From the NCBI GenBank assembly GCA_030748635.1, contig JASMLP010000112.1, positions 1 through 64,000 of the forward strand: 64,000 bases of DNA, written 5' to 3'. This document shows positions 26,805 to 34,930 of the stretch, piece after piece. A model generated the notes under the pieces. The model saw only the letters and a list, made by a program, of their open reading frames with translations. It searched no databases and was not told the origin of the DNA. Position 1 is the stretch's first letter, and every line of letters begins with the position of its first letter. Position numbers and translations under genes: made by a program. This stretch comes from Planctomycetota bacterium. GTDB lineage: Bacteria > Planctomycetota > JACQVV01 > JASMLP01.

Positions 26805-29800
26805 CTATCCACCCGTTTTTGGACGAACTCCACTTGGCTTCTGAAAGGGTTCCAGAAACCGATGAAAAGAATCGGAATTACGAATCGGCTCAAAATCGGC
26901 CATATGATCGATCCGACCCAGTACCCCTTTGTATCCCTCCTTGTCGAAGTCAGGCATGGTCCGGCGGATCTCAAACACTCGCTCCAGGTGACGTATTGCC
27001 AGTTCTGTTTCGCCCCGCTTGCCGTAGTAGCTGGCAATATAAAAGTGAGTAACCAGCAGATCCGGGAATTTCCTCAAAACCACATTGTAATCCTGTATCG
27101 CCCGATCCATATCACCAAGGATCTGATGTAGATAACCACGTAGGACCATGGCCACTGCGTGTTCCGGATTGAGTTCGAGCGTCCGATTCATCGATTCCAG
27201 AGCATATCGTCGATAAGGAGACGGATCGGGCAGATCGGTTTTCCCTTCACGTCCCAAAGCCTCTACAACCTGAGCATATCCTAGAGCCAAAATACCCTGG
27301 AGAAATTGGGCTGCGGATTCTTCGGGAAATTGTTGCACAACCTCCTCGACCGTCTTGACGATCTGGTTGTGGTTCATCGCATCGCCCCGATGCAGAAACT
27401 GTAGGTAGTCGAGATTTCGAAAAAACTTTTCTGAAAGATGAAAATTGTTTTCCAAGGCCCGGGAAAAATCGAGAAGCCCAAAGCCGATATGCTCGAAATC
27501 CATCTCAATCAGGTGCTTCATCCCCAAACGCAAGTGGGTTTGCGCTCTCTGATAGTAGACCTTGCTGATATCCACATAGTGTGGGTGGTTCTGAACGACA
27601 CTGTCCAGGATCTGCAAAGACCGAAAATAATCGCGTTTTCCAAAAAGTGCCCGAGCCTGTCGACAGCGGTCCTGGATGCTCTTCTCCAGACTTTTCTTGG
27701 TATTCAATTCCTGTAAATTCTTCTCGATTTCGCGCTGAAGGACCTCTTCCAGATCCCCCCCCTCTCCGCGGGAAAGACCCGAAAGAATCGCGCGCGCTCG
27801 TTCTTCAAACGACGAAACACGGCCCTTCTTGGCTCGTACATACTCGAGTGCGTTCTCCAGCGAATCGAAACACCGATTCGGAGCGTTCAATTCCAGCAAA
27901 ATTTCGGCCTGAACTATCCAGCCCTCAGGATCCTCGGGGCGTTTCCGAAGATAGATTTCAAGATCTTCGATTGCCTGCTCGGGCTCCTGGAACGAGCGAA
28001 GATAGATATCTCTACCACGCACCAGATGCAGTTCGACATGAAAGGGATTTTCTTTCAGAACCTGCTCCAAGTCGGCGAGTCCCTTCTCGACATCGGGAAT
28101 CTCCATTTGAAGCAATCCTCTCTGGAGATAGAGAAGAGAAAAGTCGGGGAAATAGGCGATCAGAAGCCCATAAAGGTTACAGGCTCGCTGCAGGTCACCT
28201 TCCTGACGGTAACGAGATGCCAGGCGCAAAAGATTCCTGACCATCGGTAATTGCGAACGTATTTCCGCGGATTCCTCGAAAGCTTTTCGAGACCCATTGT
28301 CATCTCCATCGATCCCCAACAACCGCCCCAGAACACAAAGTGTCCGAGCTCGAATCACCCCCTTCTGACTCGTTAACACACCCTGGACGAACTCGATATC
28401 ATCCCGAATCTTCGCGCCAGCAACACGATGGGCCGCCCGAATTTCTCCATCGATTTCGGTCACTCGACACTGCAACTTTTCAACTCGGGTCATCGATTCC
28501 CGGGGAGCCAACACACGCCGGGCTTTCGCGAACAGATCGAGTCGCTGGTATCCGTCCGCAAGAAACGATCGGACCTCCCAGAGCGATTCGTCTGAAAGAA
28601 GTGACTGCTGCCAGTGAGCATTCGCCACTTCATCTTTCCCCTGGACCTTCGAGATCAACCCAAGTAGTTGCTCCGAACCAGCCCGATAGATCGAATCACC
28701 TCCCAAATCCTTCAGAAGGTCCTGGGCTCGGACCAAATCGCCGACATAAAGGGCAGTCGCACCGGCCAGAAAACGAATCTTCTGAATCCTCACCCCATCC
28801 ACCTTCAGTCTTGCTGAAAGATCCCAAGCTTTGCGTAGGTCCTTATCAGCTTCGAGATAGTGATGTTCACTCAATCGAAAAACCCCACGAGCCACCAGAG
28901 CATCCAGTCCTTCCGGCGCCCCCTGAACCGCTTGATCCAGCAGATCGTATGGCCGCACTCGATCTCCCGAGAAGAGGGCCAATTGAGACCGGGCCACACA
29001 AAGGAGAGGATCTGGGTTCAGCGGATCCAGAAGCGAATCGAGATCCTCCAAAGCCCGCGACAATCGGGCCTCCATGGAGCGATCCAAGACTGCGCGATCG
29101 GAATGATCGTTCACGACGAGAGGAATCGATATCTTGCCCGGGCCATACGCCCTTTCCAGGAGCACCTCCACGGAAAGCAGACCCCGTTTATGTATCATCT
29201 TACGATCATCGGGACGCGCTTTCAGGTACAAATCCATGGATTGCAACGCATCCTCGAATCGCTCCTGTTCCGTGAAAAGATAGGAATATTCGGCTGCCGC
29301 CGCGGGAAGATCCTGGTTCAACGCCTCGATTTTCTGCAGATAAACGCTCGCCTGATCCAAGCGCCCTGTCCGGCGCATGAGTCGAGCCATTTCCATCCAT
29401 ACCGGCACAGGTCCCTCGATCGATTTCAGAGCTTGCTGAAAATCTTCTTCCGCCCGCCGAAACCGCCCGAAGGCCATATAGCTTCGCCCTCGGGCCAACA
29501 AGATCGAAGCCTTTTCGTTGGGCGCATAAACTCTTCGGGTTTCCTTTTCATCCGAAACCTGAACTGGCACCTTCAAGGCCGAACTGAATACGTTTACAGA
29601 CTCTTCATACTGACCCGAACGGGCCAAATCGGCTCCCCTCTCGAGGTATCGATCAAAATGTGACCGTTGCTGACGCACACTGAATTTCAGTCGATCTTTG
29701 CGCCTCAAGTCCTCTTGGTGCCGGAAATAGAGCGAAACGGAAAGGATTCCGGCTACCAGAACGACCCCACATACGATGACAGCGATCCGACGGTGTTTCC

Positions 29801-31004
29801 GAAGCTTCTGCCTTGCCCGACTCCATAACGAAGTCCGGTTGGCAAGAATCGACTCCCCTTCCTGGAACCGCTCCAGATCCTCCACGATATCACCCGCGCT
29901 CCTGTACCTGGATTCGATTGACTTCTCCAGGCACTTCAGACAAATGGTTTCCACATCTCGGGGGATCGACCGAACCCATTTCCTGGGGGCGATCGGTTCT
30001 TCGTTGCAAATCTTATGGAAAAGTTGAATCGCGGTGGGCGCTTCGAAGGGGAGATGCCCCGTCAGCAATCCGTAAAAGATGACTCCGAGACTAAACACAT
30101 CTGAACGCCCATCCAGATACTTGGAATCACCCCGAGCCTGCTCCGGACTCATATAGTTGGGAGTACCGATCGCTTGATCGCTCCGGGTCAGATTCATCTC
30201 TCCATGCAGCACTTTTGCCAACCCGAAATCCGTAATCTTGGGTGTACCGGAAAGATCGACCAGGATGTTTTTCGGCTTCAAATCCCGATGAACGATCCCC
30301 GACGCGTGCGCATAATCGAGTGCCTGAGCGATTTCCCGAATCAAATAGATCGCATATTCCAGAGAGGGGACCCCTTCATCCACGACCTGCTGTAAATCCC
30401 TCCCCTCCACGTATTCCATCGTGAAGTAATGCTGTCCATCGATCTCACCCGATTCGTGAATGGAGACGATCCCCGGATGCTGGAGGGAACCCGCTGATTC
30501 CACCTCGGCGAGAAAACGGCCGACCTTTTGATCGTCCGCCCCTTTGCCCATTCTCAAAATTTTCAGAGCGACAATCCGATCGGGAACTTTCTGTCGGGCT
30601 CGATAGACGATTCCCATTCCCCCGCGATCGATTTCACCGAGAATTTGATAATCACCAAAAGTGCGTGAACCCGTCCCTTCACCCTCTTCCTTCAGAACCG
30701 ACCCACAGCGATTACAAATATATTCCTGTCCAACCACGAAGCCTTTCAGATGAAACGGGGACTCACAATCAGGGCAAACCAACAAGGTTTTTTCTTCTCC
30801 GGACCCCGACTTCCGTAAATCACGGACGACCTCCTGAGCTTGGTCCCGGGAAATCCAGCCCTGTCGAAGCAATACGGTCGCCAGACGGAGTTCCACCCCA
30901 GTCGCCTGGATACGACGCGCTTCCGAAACCTGGCCAGAAGTAACAAAACCTTTCTTCTGGGCCAGGCGCGCAAAATGATCATCGATTCGAGATCCCATGG
31001 TCAC
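26805..31004 (-). CDS. giant receptor Ser/Thr kinase, paralogue of the downstream gene
   Basis: 1399 aa. Order: one GspE-N-like helical module (about 1-65, LRLATVLLRQGWISRDQ), zinc ribbon (C77, C80, C97, C100), kinase (about 117-382) with DRGGMGIV, Lys 148, HRDLKPKN (239) and DFG (259), TM helix (about 407-427), and a long TPR region. The glycine loop starts with Asp in place of Gly (IDRGGMG). The activation loop TRSDQAIGTPNYMSPEQ is canonical. The start is GTG at 31004 or ATG at 30998. The promoter (31015-31044) puts the transcription start about four bases before the GTG. It heads a two-gene operon with the 1426-aa kinase. Confidence 0.93.
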   Translation of the reverse strand: MTMGSRIDDHFARLAQKKGFVTSGQVSEARRIQATGVELRLATVLLRQGWISRDQAQEVVRDLRKSGSGEEKTLLVCPDCESPFHLKGFVVGQEYICNRCGSVLKEEGEGTGSRTFGDYQILGEIDRGGMGIVYRARQKVPDRIVALKILRMGKGADDQKVGRFLAEVESAGSLQHPGIVSIHESGEIDGQHYFTMEYVEGRDLQQVVDEGVPSLEYAIYLIREIAQALDYAHASGIVHRDLKPKNILVDLSGTPKITDFGLAKVLHGEMNLTRSDQAIGTPNYMSPEQARGDSKYLDGRSDVFSLGVIFYGLLTGHLPFEAPTAIQLFHKICNEEPIAPRKWVRSIPRDVETICLKCLEKSIESRYRSAGDIVEDLERFQEGESILANRTSLWSRARQKLRKHRRIAVIVCGVVLVAGILSVSLYFRHQEDLRRKDRLKFSVRQQRSHFDRYLERGADLARSGQYEESVNVFSSALKVPVQVSDEKETRRVYAPNEKASILLARGRSYMAFGRFRRAEEDFQQALKSIEGPVPVWMEMARLMRRTGRLDQASVYLQKIEALNQDLPAAAAEYSYLFTEQERFEDALQSMDLYLKARPDDRKMIHKRGLLSVEVLLERAYGPGKISIPLVVNDHSDRAVLDRSMEARLSRALEDLDSLLDPLNPDPLLCVARSQLALFSGDRVRPYDLLDQAVQGAPEGLDALVARGVFRLSEHHYLEADKDLRKAWDLSARLKVDGVRIQKIRFLAGATALYVGDLVRAQDLLKDLGGDSIYRAGSEQLLGLISKVQGKDEVANAHWQQSLLSDESLWEVRSFLADGYQRLDLFAKARRVLAPRESMTRVEKLQCRVTEIDGEIRAAHRVAGAKIRDDIEFVQGVLTSQKGVIRARTLCVLGRLLGIDGDDNGSRKAFEESAEIRSQLPMVRNLLRLASRYRQEGDLQRACNLYGLLIAYFPDFSLLYLQRGLLQMEIPDVEKGLADLEQVLKENPFHVELHLVRGRDIYLRSFQEPEQAIEDLEIYLRKRPEDPEGWIVQAEILLELNAPNRCFDSLENALEYVRAKKGRVSSFEERARAILSGLSRGEGGDLEEVLQREIEKNLQELNTKKSLEKSIQDRCRQARALFGKRDYFRSLQILDSVVQNHPHYVDISKVYYQRAQTHLRLGMKHLIEMDFEHIGFGLLDFSRALENNFHLSEKFFRNLDYLQFLHRGDAMNHNQIVKTVEEVVQQFPEESAAQFLQGILALGYAQVVEALGREGKTDLPDPSPYRRYALESMNRTLELNPEHAVAMVLRGYLHQILGDMDRAIQDYNVVLRKFPDLLVTHFYIASYYGKRGETELAIRHLERVFEIRRTMPDFDKEGYKGVLGRIDHMADFEPIRNSDSFHRFLEPFQKPSGVRPKTGG

Positions 31005-31014
31005 TGCTCGCTGC

Positions 31015-31044
31015 AGTGTAGCTTCACAAACACAGAAATGTCAA
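31015..31044 (-). promoter_or_regulatory. promoter of the giant-kinase operon, near-leaderless
   Basis: On the minus strand TTGACA, 18 bases, TACACT. Predicted start near 31008; the GTG start codon is at 31004 and an in-frame ATG at 30998. Confidence 0.65.
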
Positions 31045-31204
31045 CCGGAAGGATGCCTATCTCCTTTATTCACAAAGGTTTCCAGAAGAGCTTGCGGCGC
31101 CCCCAGCAGAAAAGGTCATGAAGGGAAATCATACACTCCGGACCCAGACCGAGGGGGTTTTGAAAAGAAGTTGCAGGGCAAATCGATCCGCCCCTAGAAT
31201 CCTC

Positions 31205-31233
31205 TTGACAACCCATCCGGGACGATGATCATG
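31205..31233 (+). promoter_or_regulatory. possible tRNA-Val promoter
   Basis: A perfect TTGACA at 31205-31210 and, 17 bases on, a weak -10 (ATCATG). The tRNA begins 15 bases after it. Placement fits; the -10 does not match well. Confidence 0.45.
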
Positions 31234-31247
31234 TCCACATTCTGTCC

Positions 31248-31324
31248 GGGCGATTAGCTCAGCTGGCTAGAGCGCCACGTTGACATCGTGGAGGTCACTG
31301 GTTCAAGTCCAGTATCGCCCACCA
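31248..31324 (+). tRNA. tRNA-Val (anticodon GAC)
   Basis: Complete cloverleaf: acceptor GGGCGAT pairs with ATCGCCC, D-arm with AGCTCAGCTGGCTAGAGC, anticodon stem CCACG/CGTGG with loop TTGACAT giving anticodon GAC, and T-arm CTGGTTCAAGTCCAG. The 3' ACCA is encoded. 77 nt. A hairpin terminator follows directly. It reads GUC and, by wobble, GUU. Confidence 0.97.
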
Positions 31325-31325
31325 C

Positions 31326-31357
31326 CAAGCCGCTGTGCTACAGCGGCTTGTACTATT
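31326..31357 (+). terminator. terminator of tRNA-Val
   Basis: CAAGCCGCTG, loop TGCTA, CAGCGGCTTG (10-bp perfect stem) followed by TACTATTT. Confidence 0.75.
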
Positions 31358-31420
31358 TCGGGACTTCGGTGCCACTCTTTCCCCGACTGAAGGTCCGGGC
31401 GAAAGGTCGAAGCCTTCTCC

Positions 31421-32584
31421 TCAGCGCTTCGATTGGCGGGCACACAGTCCGCAAATCCCTAATTCCCGGGCACAGAAAAGACAAAGAATCCTTTGCTTCG
31501 ATCGACTTTTCTTTTCGCAACGCCGACAAGTTCCCGGAATCAATTCTTCTAGATGCCCACCCGAACAAACTCCCGATCGAACAAACCGGACCCTATCCGG
31601 AGACGCATCCACGGACCGACCGGAACGAATCGTCAGGTAAATCGTTTCGGAAACGATCACTCCAGCAGTTGTGCCCGAATGGCTGGAGCCTTCGGAGTTT
31701 TCGAGAAATGTCGCTACCGGTATACGCGCACTCACACGATACCGTCCCGGCAGGAGTGGAGGATACAAACGCCTCAGGTCGAAAGCCCTGTCCAGCGCCT
31801 GACCCCCCTTCAACCGAATCACCGGGGGTTCGGTTGGAAAACGCGCCTCGTCGGGAGTCGAATGGGGTTCGATCAACTTCCACACCCCTGGAGATTTCTC
31901 CAGAGAGACCTCGACTCGAAGATCTTCGATCCAGGATCCGGCGGAAAGTCGAATAGCCTCCTGACCAATCGGAATCAGGCGAACCCAGATCAGAGCCGGT
32001 TCGTTGACAGCATCGATCTCCTTCCAGGAAGAGAGAATTCTCAAACAAACCGAATCACTCCGCGTCGAAGCTCTGGGAACAGTCCTCTCCCGAGCCCCTT
32101 CAGACCCCGAATCCGAATTTTCTATTCTCGACCCCCTCTGCGTCTCTGCCACGCGGAGCAAGCGCTTGACCTCGGCCACGGTCCCCTCGAAAACACGTTC
32201 CGCCCCCTTATCCGGATTCACCAACCGATAGCCCCCAATATGCTCGGAGTCCCAGCACAAATAAAATAGATACTGGCGGCCGGCAAGCCAGGCGACCCGC
32301 TTCCTCTGATCCGCAGAACCGACTCTTCGTTGCGCATGAACCACAAATGTCGTCGGAGGCGCTGGCCCGGCAAGAACCTCCTGAAGCTGACAGCGGATGC
32401 GATAGGCCTTCAGAATCCCTTCAGAACCGACCTCGAGCTCTTGCGAATCGACTTTGAGGATCTCGGCCGAGACGATCAGATCCGAGTATCGAATCCGATC
32501 TGACGGGTCCTCATCCTGTGCAAAAAGAACGATCGGAAGAAAAAGAGAAAAGCCGATAAAAACCGAATTGTTCAGCCTTGCCAC
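31421..32584 (-). CDS. secreted or anchored protein with C-terminal Cys cluster, unknown function
   Basis: 387 aa from the GTG at 32584, chosen because it places a signal peptide at the N-terminus (RLNNSVFIGFSLFLPIVLFAQ, cut near AQ-DED); the open frame runs 89 codons further upstream through the neighbouring gene without homology. A first domain (about 25 to 130: YSDLIVSAEILKV, RYLFYLCW-like RQYLFYLCW) recalls netrin/TIMP-like OB folds; a second beta domain follows (PPLLPGRYRVSARIPV). The end has seven Cys in about 40 residues (CRRCEKK, CLFCAREL, CGLCARQ), a zinc-ribbon-like or disulphide knot. It is last in the coaD operon. I cannot name the family. Confidence 0.6.
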   Translation of the reverse strand: MARLNNSVFIGFSLFLPIVLFAQDEDPSDRIRYSDLIVSAEILKVDSQELEVGSEGILKAYRIRCQLQEVLAGPAPPTTFVVHAQRRVGSADQRKRVAWLAGRQYLFYLCWDSEHIGGYRLVNPDKGAERVFEGTVAEVKRLLRVAETQRGSRIENSDSGSEGARERTVPRASTRSDSVCLRILSSWKEIDAVNEPALIWVRLIPIGQEAIRLSAGSWIEDLRVEVSLEKSPGVWKLIEPHSTPDEARFPTEPPVIRLKGGQALDRAFDLRRLYPPLLPGRYRVSARIPVATFLENSEGSSHSGTTAGVIVSETIYLTIRSGRSVDASPDRVRFVRSGVCSGGHLEELIPGTCRRCEKKSRSKQRILCLFCARELGICGLCARQSKR

Positions 32585-32616
32585 CCAAGCGACGATTCCC
32601 CGACTCGCCCCCACCG

Positions 32617-32796
32617 TCAACGAATCCACTGACACAGGAGATACAAGGCCGCTCCGAAGGAGACAATTCCAAAATAGAGTTGCAGAAAGAACTTCACTCC
32701 CTCTCCGACGAAACTCGAGACCTTTTCTTCTTTGATCGCGACACAAACCACCGAGATCACATAACAGATCGGGAGGAGTTCCAACAAAGGATTCAT
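32617..32796 (-). CDS. 59-aa membrane protein
   Basis: A small gene whose ATG overlaps the stop of the DUF6677-like gene (ATGA), which fixes the start. The product has two hydrophobic helices (about 3 to 19, LLELLPICYVISVVCVA, and about 35 to 55, FFLQLYFGIVSFGAALYLL) joined by a charged loop (IKEEKVSS). Translational coupling suggests that it works with the 137-aa membrane protein before it. Family not recognised. Confidence 0.65.
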   Translation of the reverse strand: MNPLLELLPICYVISVVCVAIKEEKVSSFVGEGVKFFLQLYFGIVSFGAALYLLCQWIR

Positions 32797-33206
32797 GCCA
32801 GCCCCTGCTCGGAAGCTTCCGACCCCGAACGACATCCCAAATCGTGGGCATCCATGATCACGAGAGCGTTGAGGAGGCCCGCGCACGTGGTGTAAAGAAA
32901 ACCCATATCAAGTCCTGGGATTTCCGCCCCAAACGGTTCCATACCCGAGGTGACCCAAGAAGCGACGAGAGTCGGCAATCCCAAGAATATCTGTCCCAAA
33001 AAATAGTACGGATGATCCCGACTTGTCACGATCCGCATCTCTCCCATAGAAAAACCGGCGCTGAAAGCGCACAGCAAAACAGAAAAGAAAAGAACCGCCT
33101 GAAAACGGCGCCCCAAATACCAATGGCCCGCGCCGGGAATCAACCAGGCGAGAAAGACCGCAAGGATAGGATTTTTCTTCACTGCACCCTCATCAGCATG
33201 ATTCAT
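32793..33206 (-). CDS. DUF6677-like membrane protein
   Basis: 137 aa from the ATG at 33206; a GTG at 33242 would add 12 residues. The N-terminal signature KNPILAVFLAWLIPGAGHWY followed by LGRRFQA is that of small planctomycete and verrucomicrobial membrane proteins of the DUF6677/TM2-like type. Three or four helices follow, with a conserved-looking loop GLPTLVASWVTSG. No function is established for the family. It sits between coaD (about 46 bp upstream) and a 59-aa membrane protein whose start overlaps its stop. Confidence 0.7.
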   Translation of the reverse strand: MNHADEGAVKKNPILAVFLAWLIPGAGHWYLGRRFQAVLFFSVLLCAFSAGFSMGEMRIVTSRDHPYYFLGQIFLGLPTLVASWVTSGMEPFGAEIPGLDMGFLYTTCAGLLNALVIMDAHDLGCRSGSEASEQGLA

Positions 33207-33251
33207 GAAAAATGCAAGACTCCGAGAGTTTAGGACGCTCACTTCGCCGAA

Positions 33252-33755
33252 TCAAGCCGGGGAATCATCCTTCGGATTCGCAAGCACCTGTTTGCGCCGA
33301 ACAGCCTCGGCCACCACCCGAGGGACATATTTCTCGATCGCCCCACCGTGCCAGGCGACCTCTCGAACCAGAGAACTGGCGACAAAAAGATTCTCCGGCG
33401 AAGCGAGCAAAAATACCGTTTCTAGACCCCCACCAAGATCCCGGTTGGTGAAAGCCATGGGAAATTCTTGGCCCAGGTCTCCAGCCCCTCTCAACCCTCG
33501 GACCAGAACATCACACTCTTGCTCTTGGGCGAAATCGACCACAAGTCCTTGAAAGGGAAGAACCTCGACACCGTCGATCTCCGCGGTACTCTGCCTCACC
33601 AAGTCCAGCCGTTCTTCCAGCGAAAACCAACTCTTTTTACGCGCATTTTCCCCGACACCGATGAGAACTCCCCCGAACAGACCGCAAGCCCGACGAATAA
33701 TGTCGAGATGCCCTCGAGTGATCGGATCGAAGCTTCCAGCATAAACCGCGCGCAT
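33252..33755 (-). CDS. coaD: phosphopantetheine adenylyltransferase
   Basis: 167 aa, standard length. Penultimate step of CoA synthesis: ATP + 4'-phosphopantetheine to dephospho-CoA + PPi. The nucleotidyltransferase motif GSFDPITRGHLD (7-18) and the C-terminal SSLVREVAWHGG (ISSTxVR-type) are both present, as is the phosphopantetheine pocket GLVVDFA and the VRGLRGAGD stretch. A TATAAA hexamer (33763-33768) places the transcription start at the ATG. It heads a minus-strand operon with a DUF6677-like gene and two further membrane or secreted proteins. Confidence 0.95.
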   Translation of the reverse strand: MRAVYAGSFDPITRGHLDIIRRACGLFGGVLIGVGENARKKSWFSLEERLDLVRQSTAEIDGVEVLPFQGLVVDFAQEQECDVLVRGLRGAGDLGQEFPMAFTNRDLGGGLETVFLLASPENLFVASSLVREVAWHGGAIEKYVPRVVAEAVRRKQVLANPKDDSPA

Positions 33756-33762
33756 GATGCGT

Positions 33763-33791
33763 TTTATAGTACCCGAAACCTCCCTAATCTA
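33763..33791 (-). promoter_or_regulatory. promoter of coaD, predicted leaderless
   Basis: On the minus strand TAGATT, 17 bases, TATAAA; 7 bases then separate the -10 from the ATG at 33755. The -35 is weak (3 of 6). Confidence 0.5.
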
Positions 33792-33882
33792 TCCATGCGG
33801 AGCCGACGATACCGTAGAGTCGAACCAAACATCTAGGCTCCTCCGATCGGTCCAGCCCTTTCGTAGGAACCATTTATTCGAG

Positions 33883-33910
33883 TTGACACCTCCATCTGGC
33901 CGGATATAGT
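33883..33910 (+). promoter_or_regulatory. strong promoter of the 291-aa exported protein
   Basis: TTGACA, 16 bases, TATAGT. It gives a leader of about 45 bases with a GGGAG Shine-Dalgarno about 11 bases before the GTG start. Confidence 0.75.
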
Positions 33911-33961
33911 TGGCAACCTGCTTCGATCTCCATCTTCACAGGCTTAAAGGGAGTCCACGTC

Positions 33962-34837
33962 GTGTTGACGAGACATCTAACAATCCTCGCTCTGGTCCTC
34001 GTTTTCCTGTCTTCCAGTCTTGTAAGTGCCCAAAGTTGTCAATGGGACCCAGACAAGAAAGCGACTCACGTCAAATGCTACAAATTCAAAAAAAGCCAGA
34101 CGGGCAACATCCTAGGCATCGAAGAGATTGTCTACAAACCATGGGCAACCAAGTACTTCGACTATCGGCGCTCCAAAGGCCGTGACGTAGAAGAACTGGA
34201 ACAGACTTACGACGCATTCTATTTCCTCTCCGACAACCTCTGCGACCTGGATATCGTTCTGGAACTGGCAGATGCCAGAGGGCGAGGAAATAACGCCTTG
34301 CTGGAGAGCCTGGAAGAGGCGTCCCAAGAGATCAAACTCAAACTGCTTCGCGAAGAATTCGAGAAAACTCTCGATCAAGACGCCATCCGCACAGCGATTC
34401 TCGAACGACTCGAAGCCCATGTCGCGGTGAAGGAAAAAGCCTATTCCCGCGCCCAAGCCGCGATCAAAAAGGCGGATCCATCCAAAGTAGACGCGACCGA
34501 TGCCGAGGCCTGGAAAGCCGCCAACGCCACCTGGGACAATGCGCACAAAAAGCTCCAGAAAGCCTCAACGGAACTCCGGAATGCTCGCCAGTACATCCAC
34601 GATCTTGACAAGATCAAGATCTCACATACTGCCGACTGCATTCGTCCCGCTCACGACACCTACGTACGTAGGTTGGGCGCAGAAGATCATCTCACACTGC
34701 AATACGATCCAGAAAATTACTCCAAGGTCGAAGAGGAGGACAATCAAAAGGGAATGCTCTTTTTCGGCATTCTGGCCGGAATCGTTGTTCTCGGCTCTCT
34801 CCTTTGCGGAGTGATCATGAAGATTATCGGTGACTGA
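33962..34837 (+). CDS. exported coiled-coil protein with C-terminal anchor, unknown function
   Basis: 291 aa, GTG start. Signal peptide (about 1 to 23, LTILALVLVFLSSSLVSAQS). The next 60 residues have three Cys and a KPWATKYFDYRRS segment. From about 90 to 215 the chain is long charged helix (ARGRGNNALLESLEEASQE; KLLREEFEKTLDQDA; DNAHKKLQKASTELRNARQY), probably a coiled coil. One TM helix (about 265 to 287, MLFFGILAGIVVLGSLLCGV) ends the protein. So it is a periplasmic rod anchored at its C-terminus. A near-consensus promoter and a strong terminator frame it as a single-gene transcript, likely abundant. No family recognised. Confidence 0.75.
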   Translation: MLTRHLTILALVLVFLSSSLVSAQSCQWDPDKKATHVKCYKFKKSQTGNILGIEEIVYKPWATKYFDYRRSKGRDVEELEQTYDAFYFLSDNLCDLDIVLELADARGRGNNALLESLEEASQEIKLKLLREEFEKTLDQDAIRTAILERLEAHVAVKEKAYSRAQAAIKKADPSKVDATDAEAWKAANATWDNAHKKLQKASTELRNARQYIHDLDKIKISHTADCIRPAHDTYVRRLGAEDHLTLQYDPENYSKVEEEDNQKGMLFFGILAGIVVLGSLLCGVIMKIIGD

Positions 34838-34871
34838 TCTCCTCACACCGTACCTCTGCAAAATGTATCAG

Positions 34872-34899
34872 GGCCCTGTTCGCAACAGGGCCTTTTTTT
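34872..34899 (+). terminator. intrinsic terminator after the 291-aa gene
   Basis: GGCCCTGTT, loop CGC, AACAGGGCC, then seven T. A 9-bp perfect stem. Confidence 0.95.
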
Positions 34900-34930
34900 G
34901 TCTTCGAAGTCGTCCTGACGGAAATTTCTG

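Noticed and set aside
28340..29275. 311-codon open frame on the plus strand inside the 1399-aa kinase gene
   Set aside because: It is antisense to a TPR region with clear coding character, has Pro/Arg/Ser-rich composition typical of shadow frames, and matches no family.
31248..31420. Integration site or mobile element at the tRNA-Val gene
   Set aside because: No integrase gene or repeated 3' tRNA end was seen; the sequence after the tRNA is a simple terminator. No insertion sequence was found in the window.
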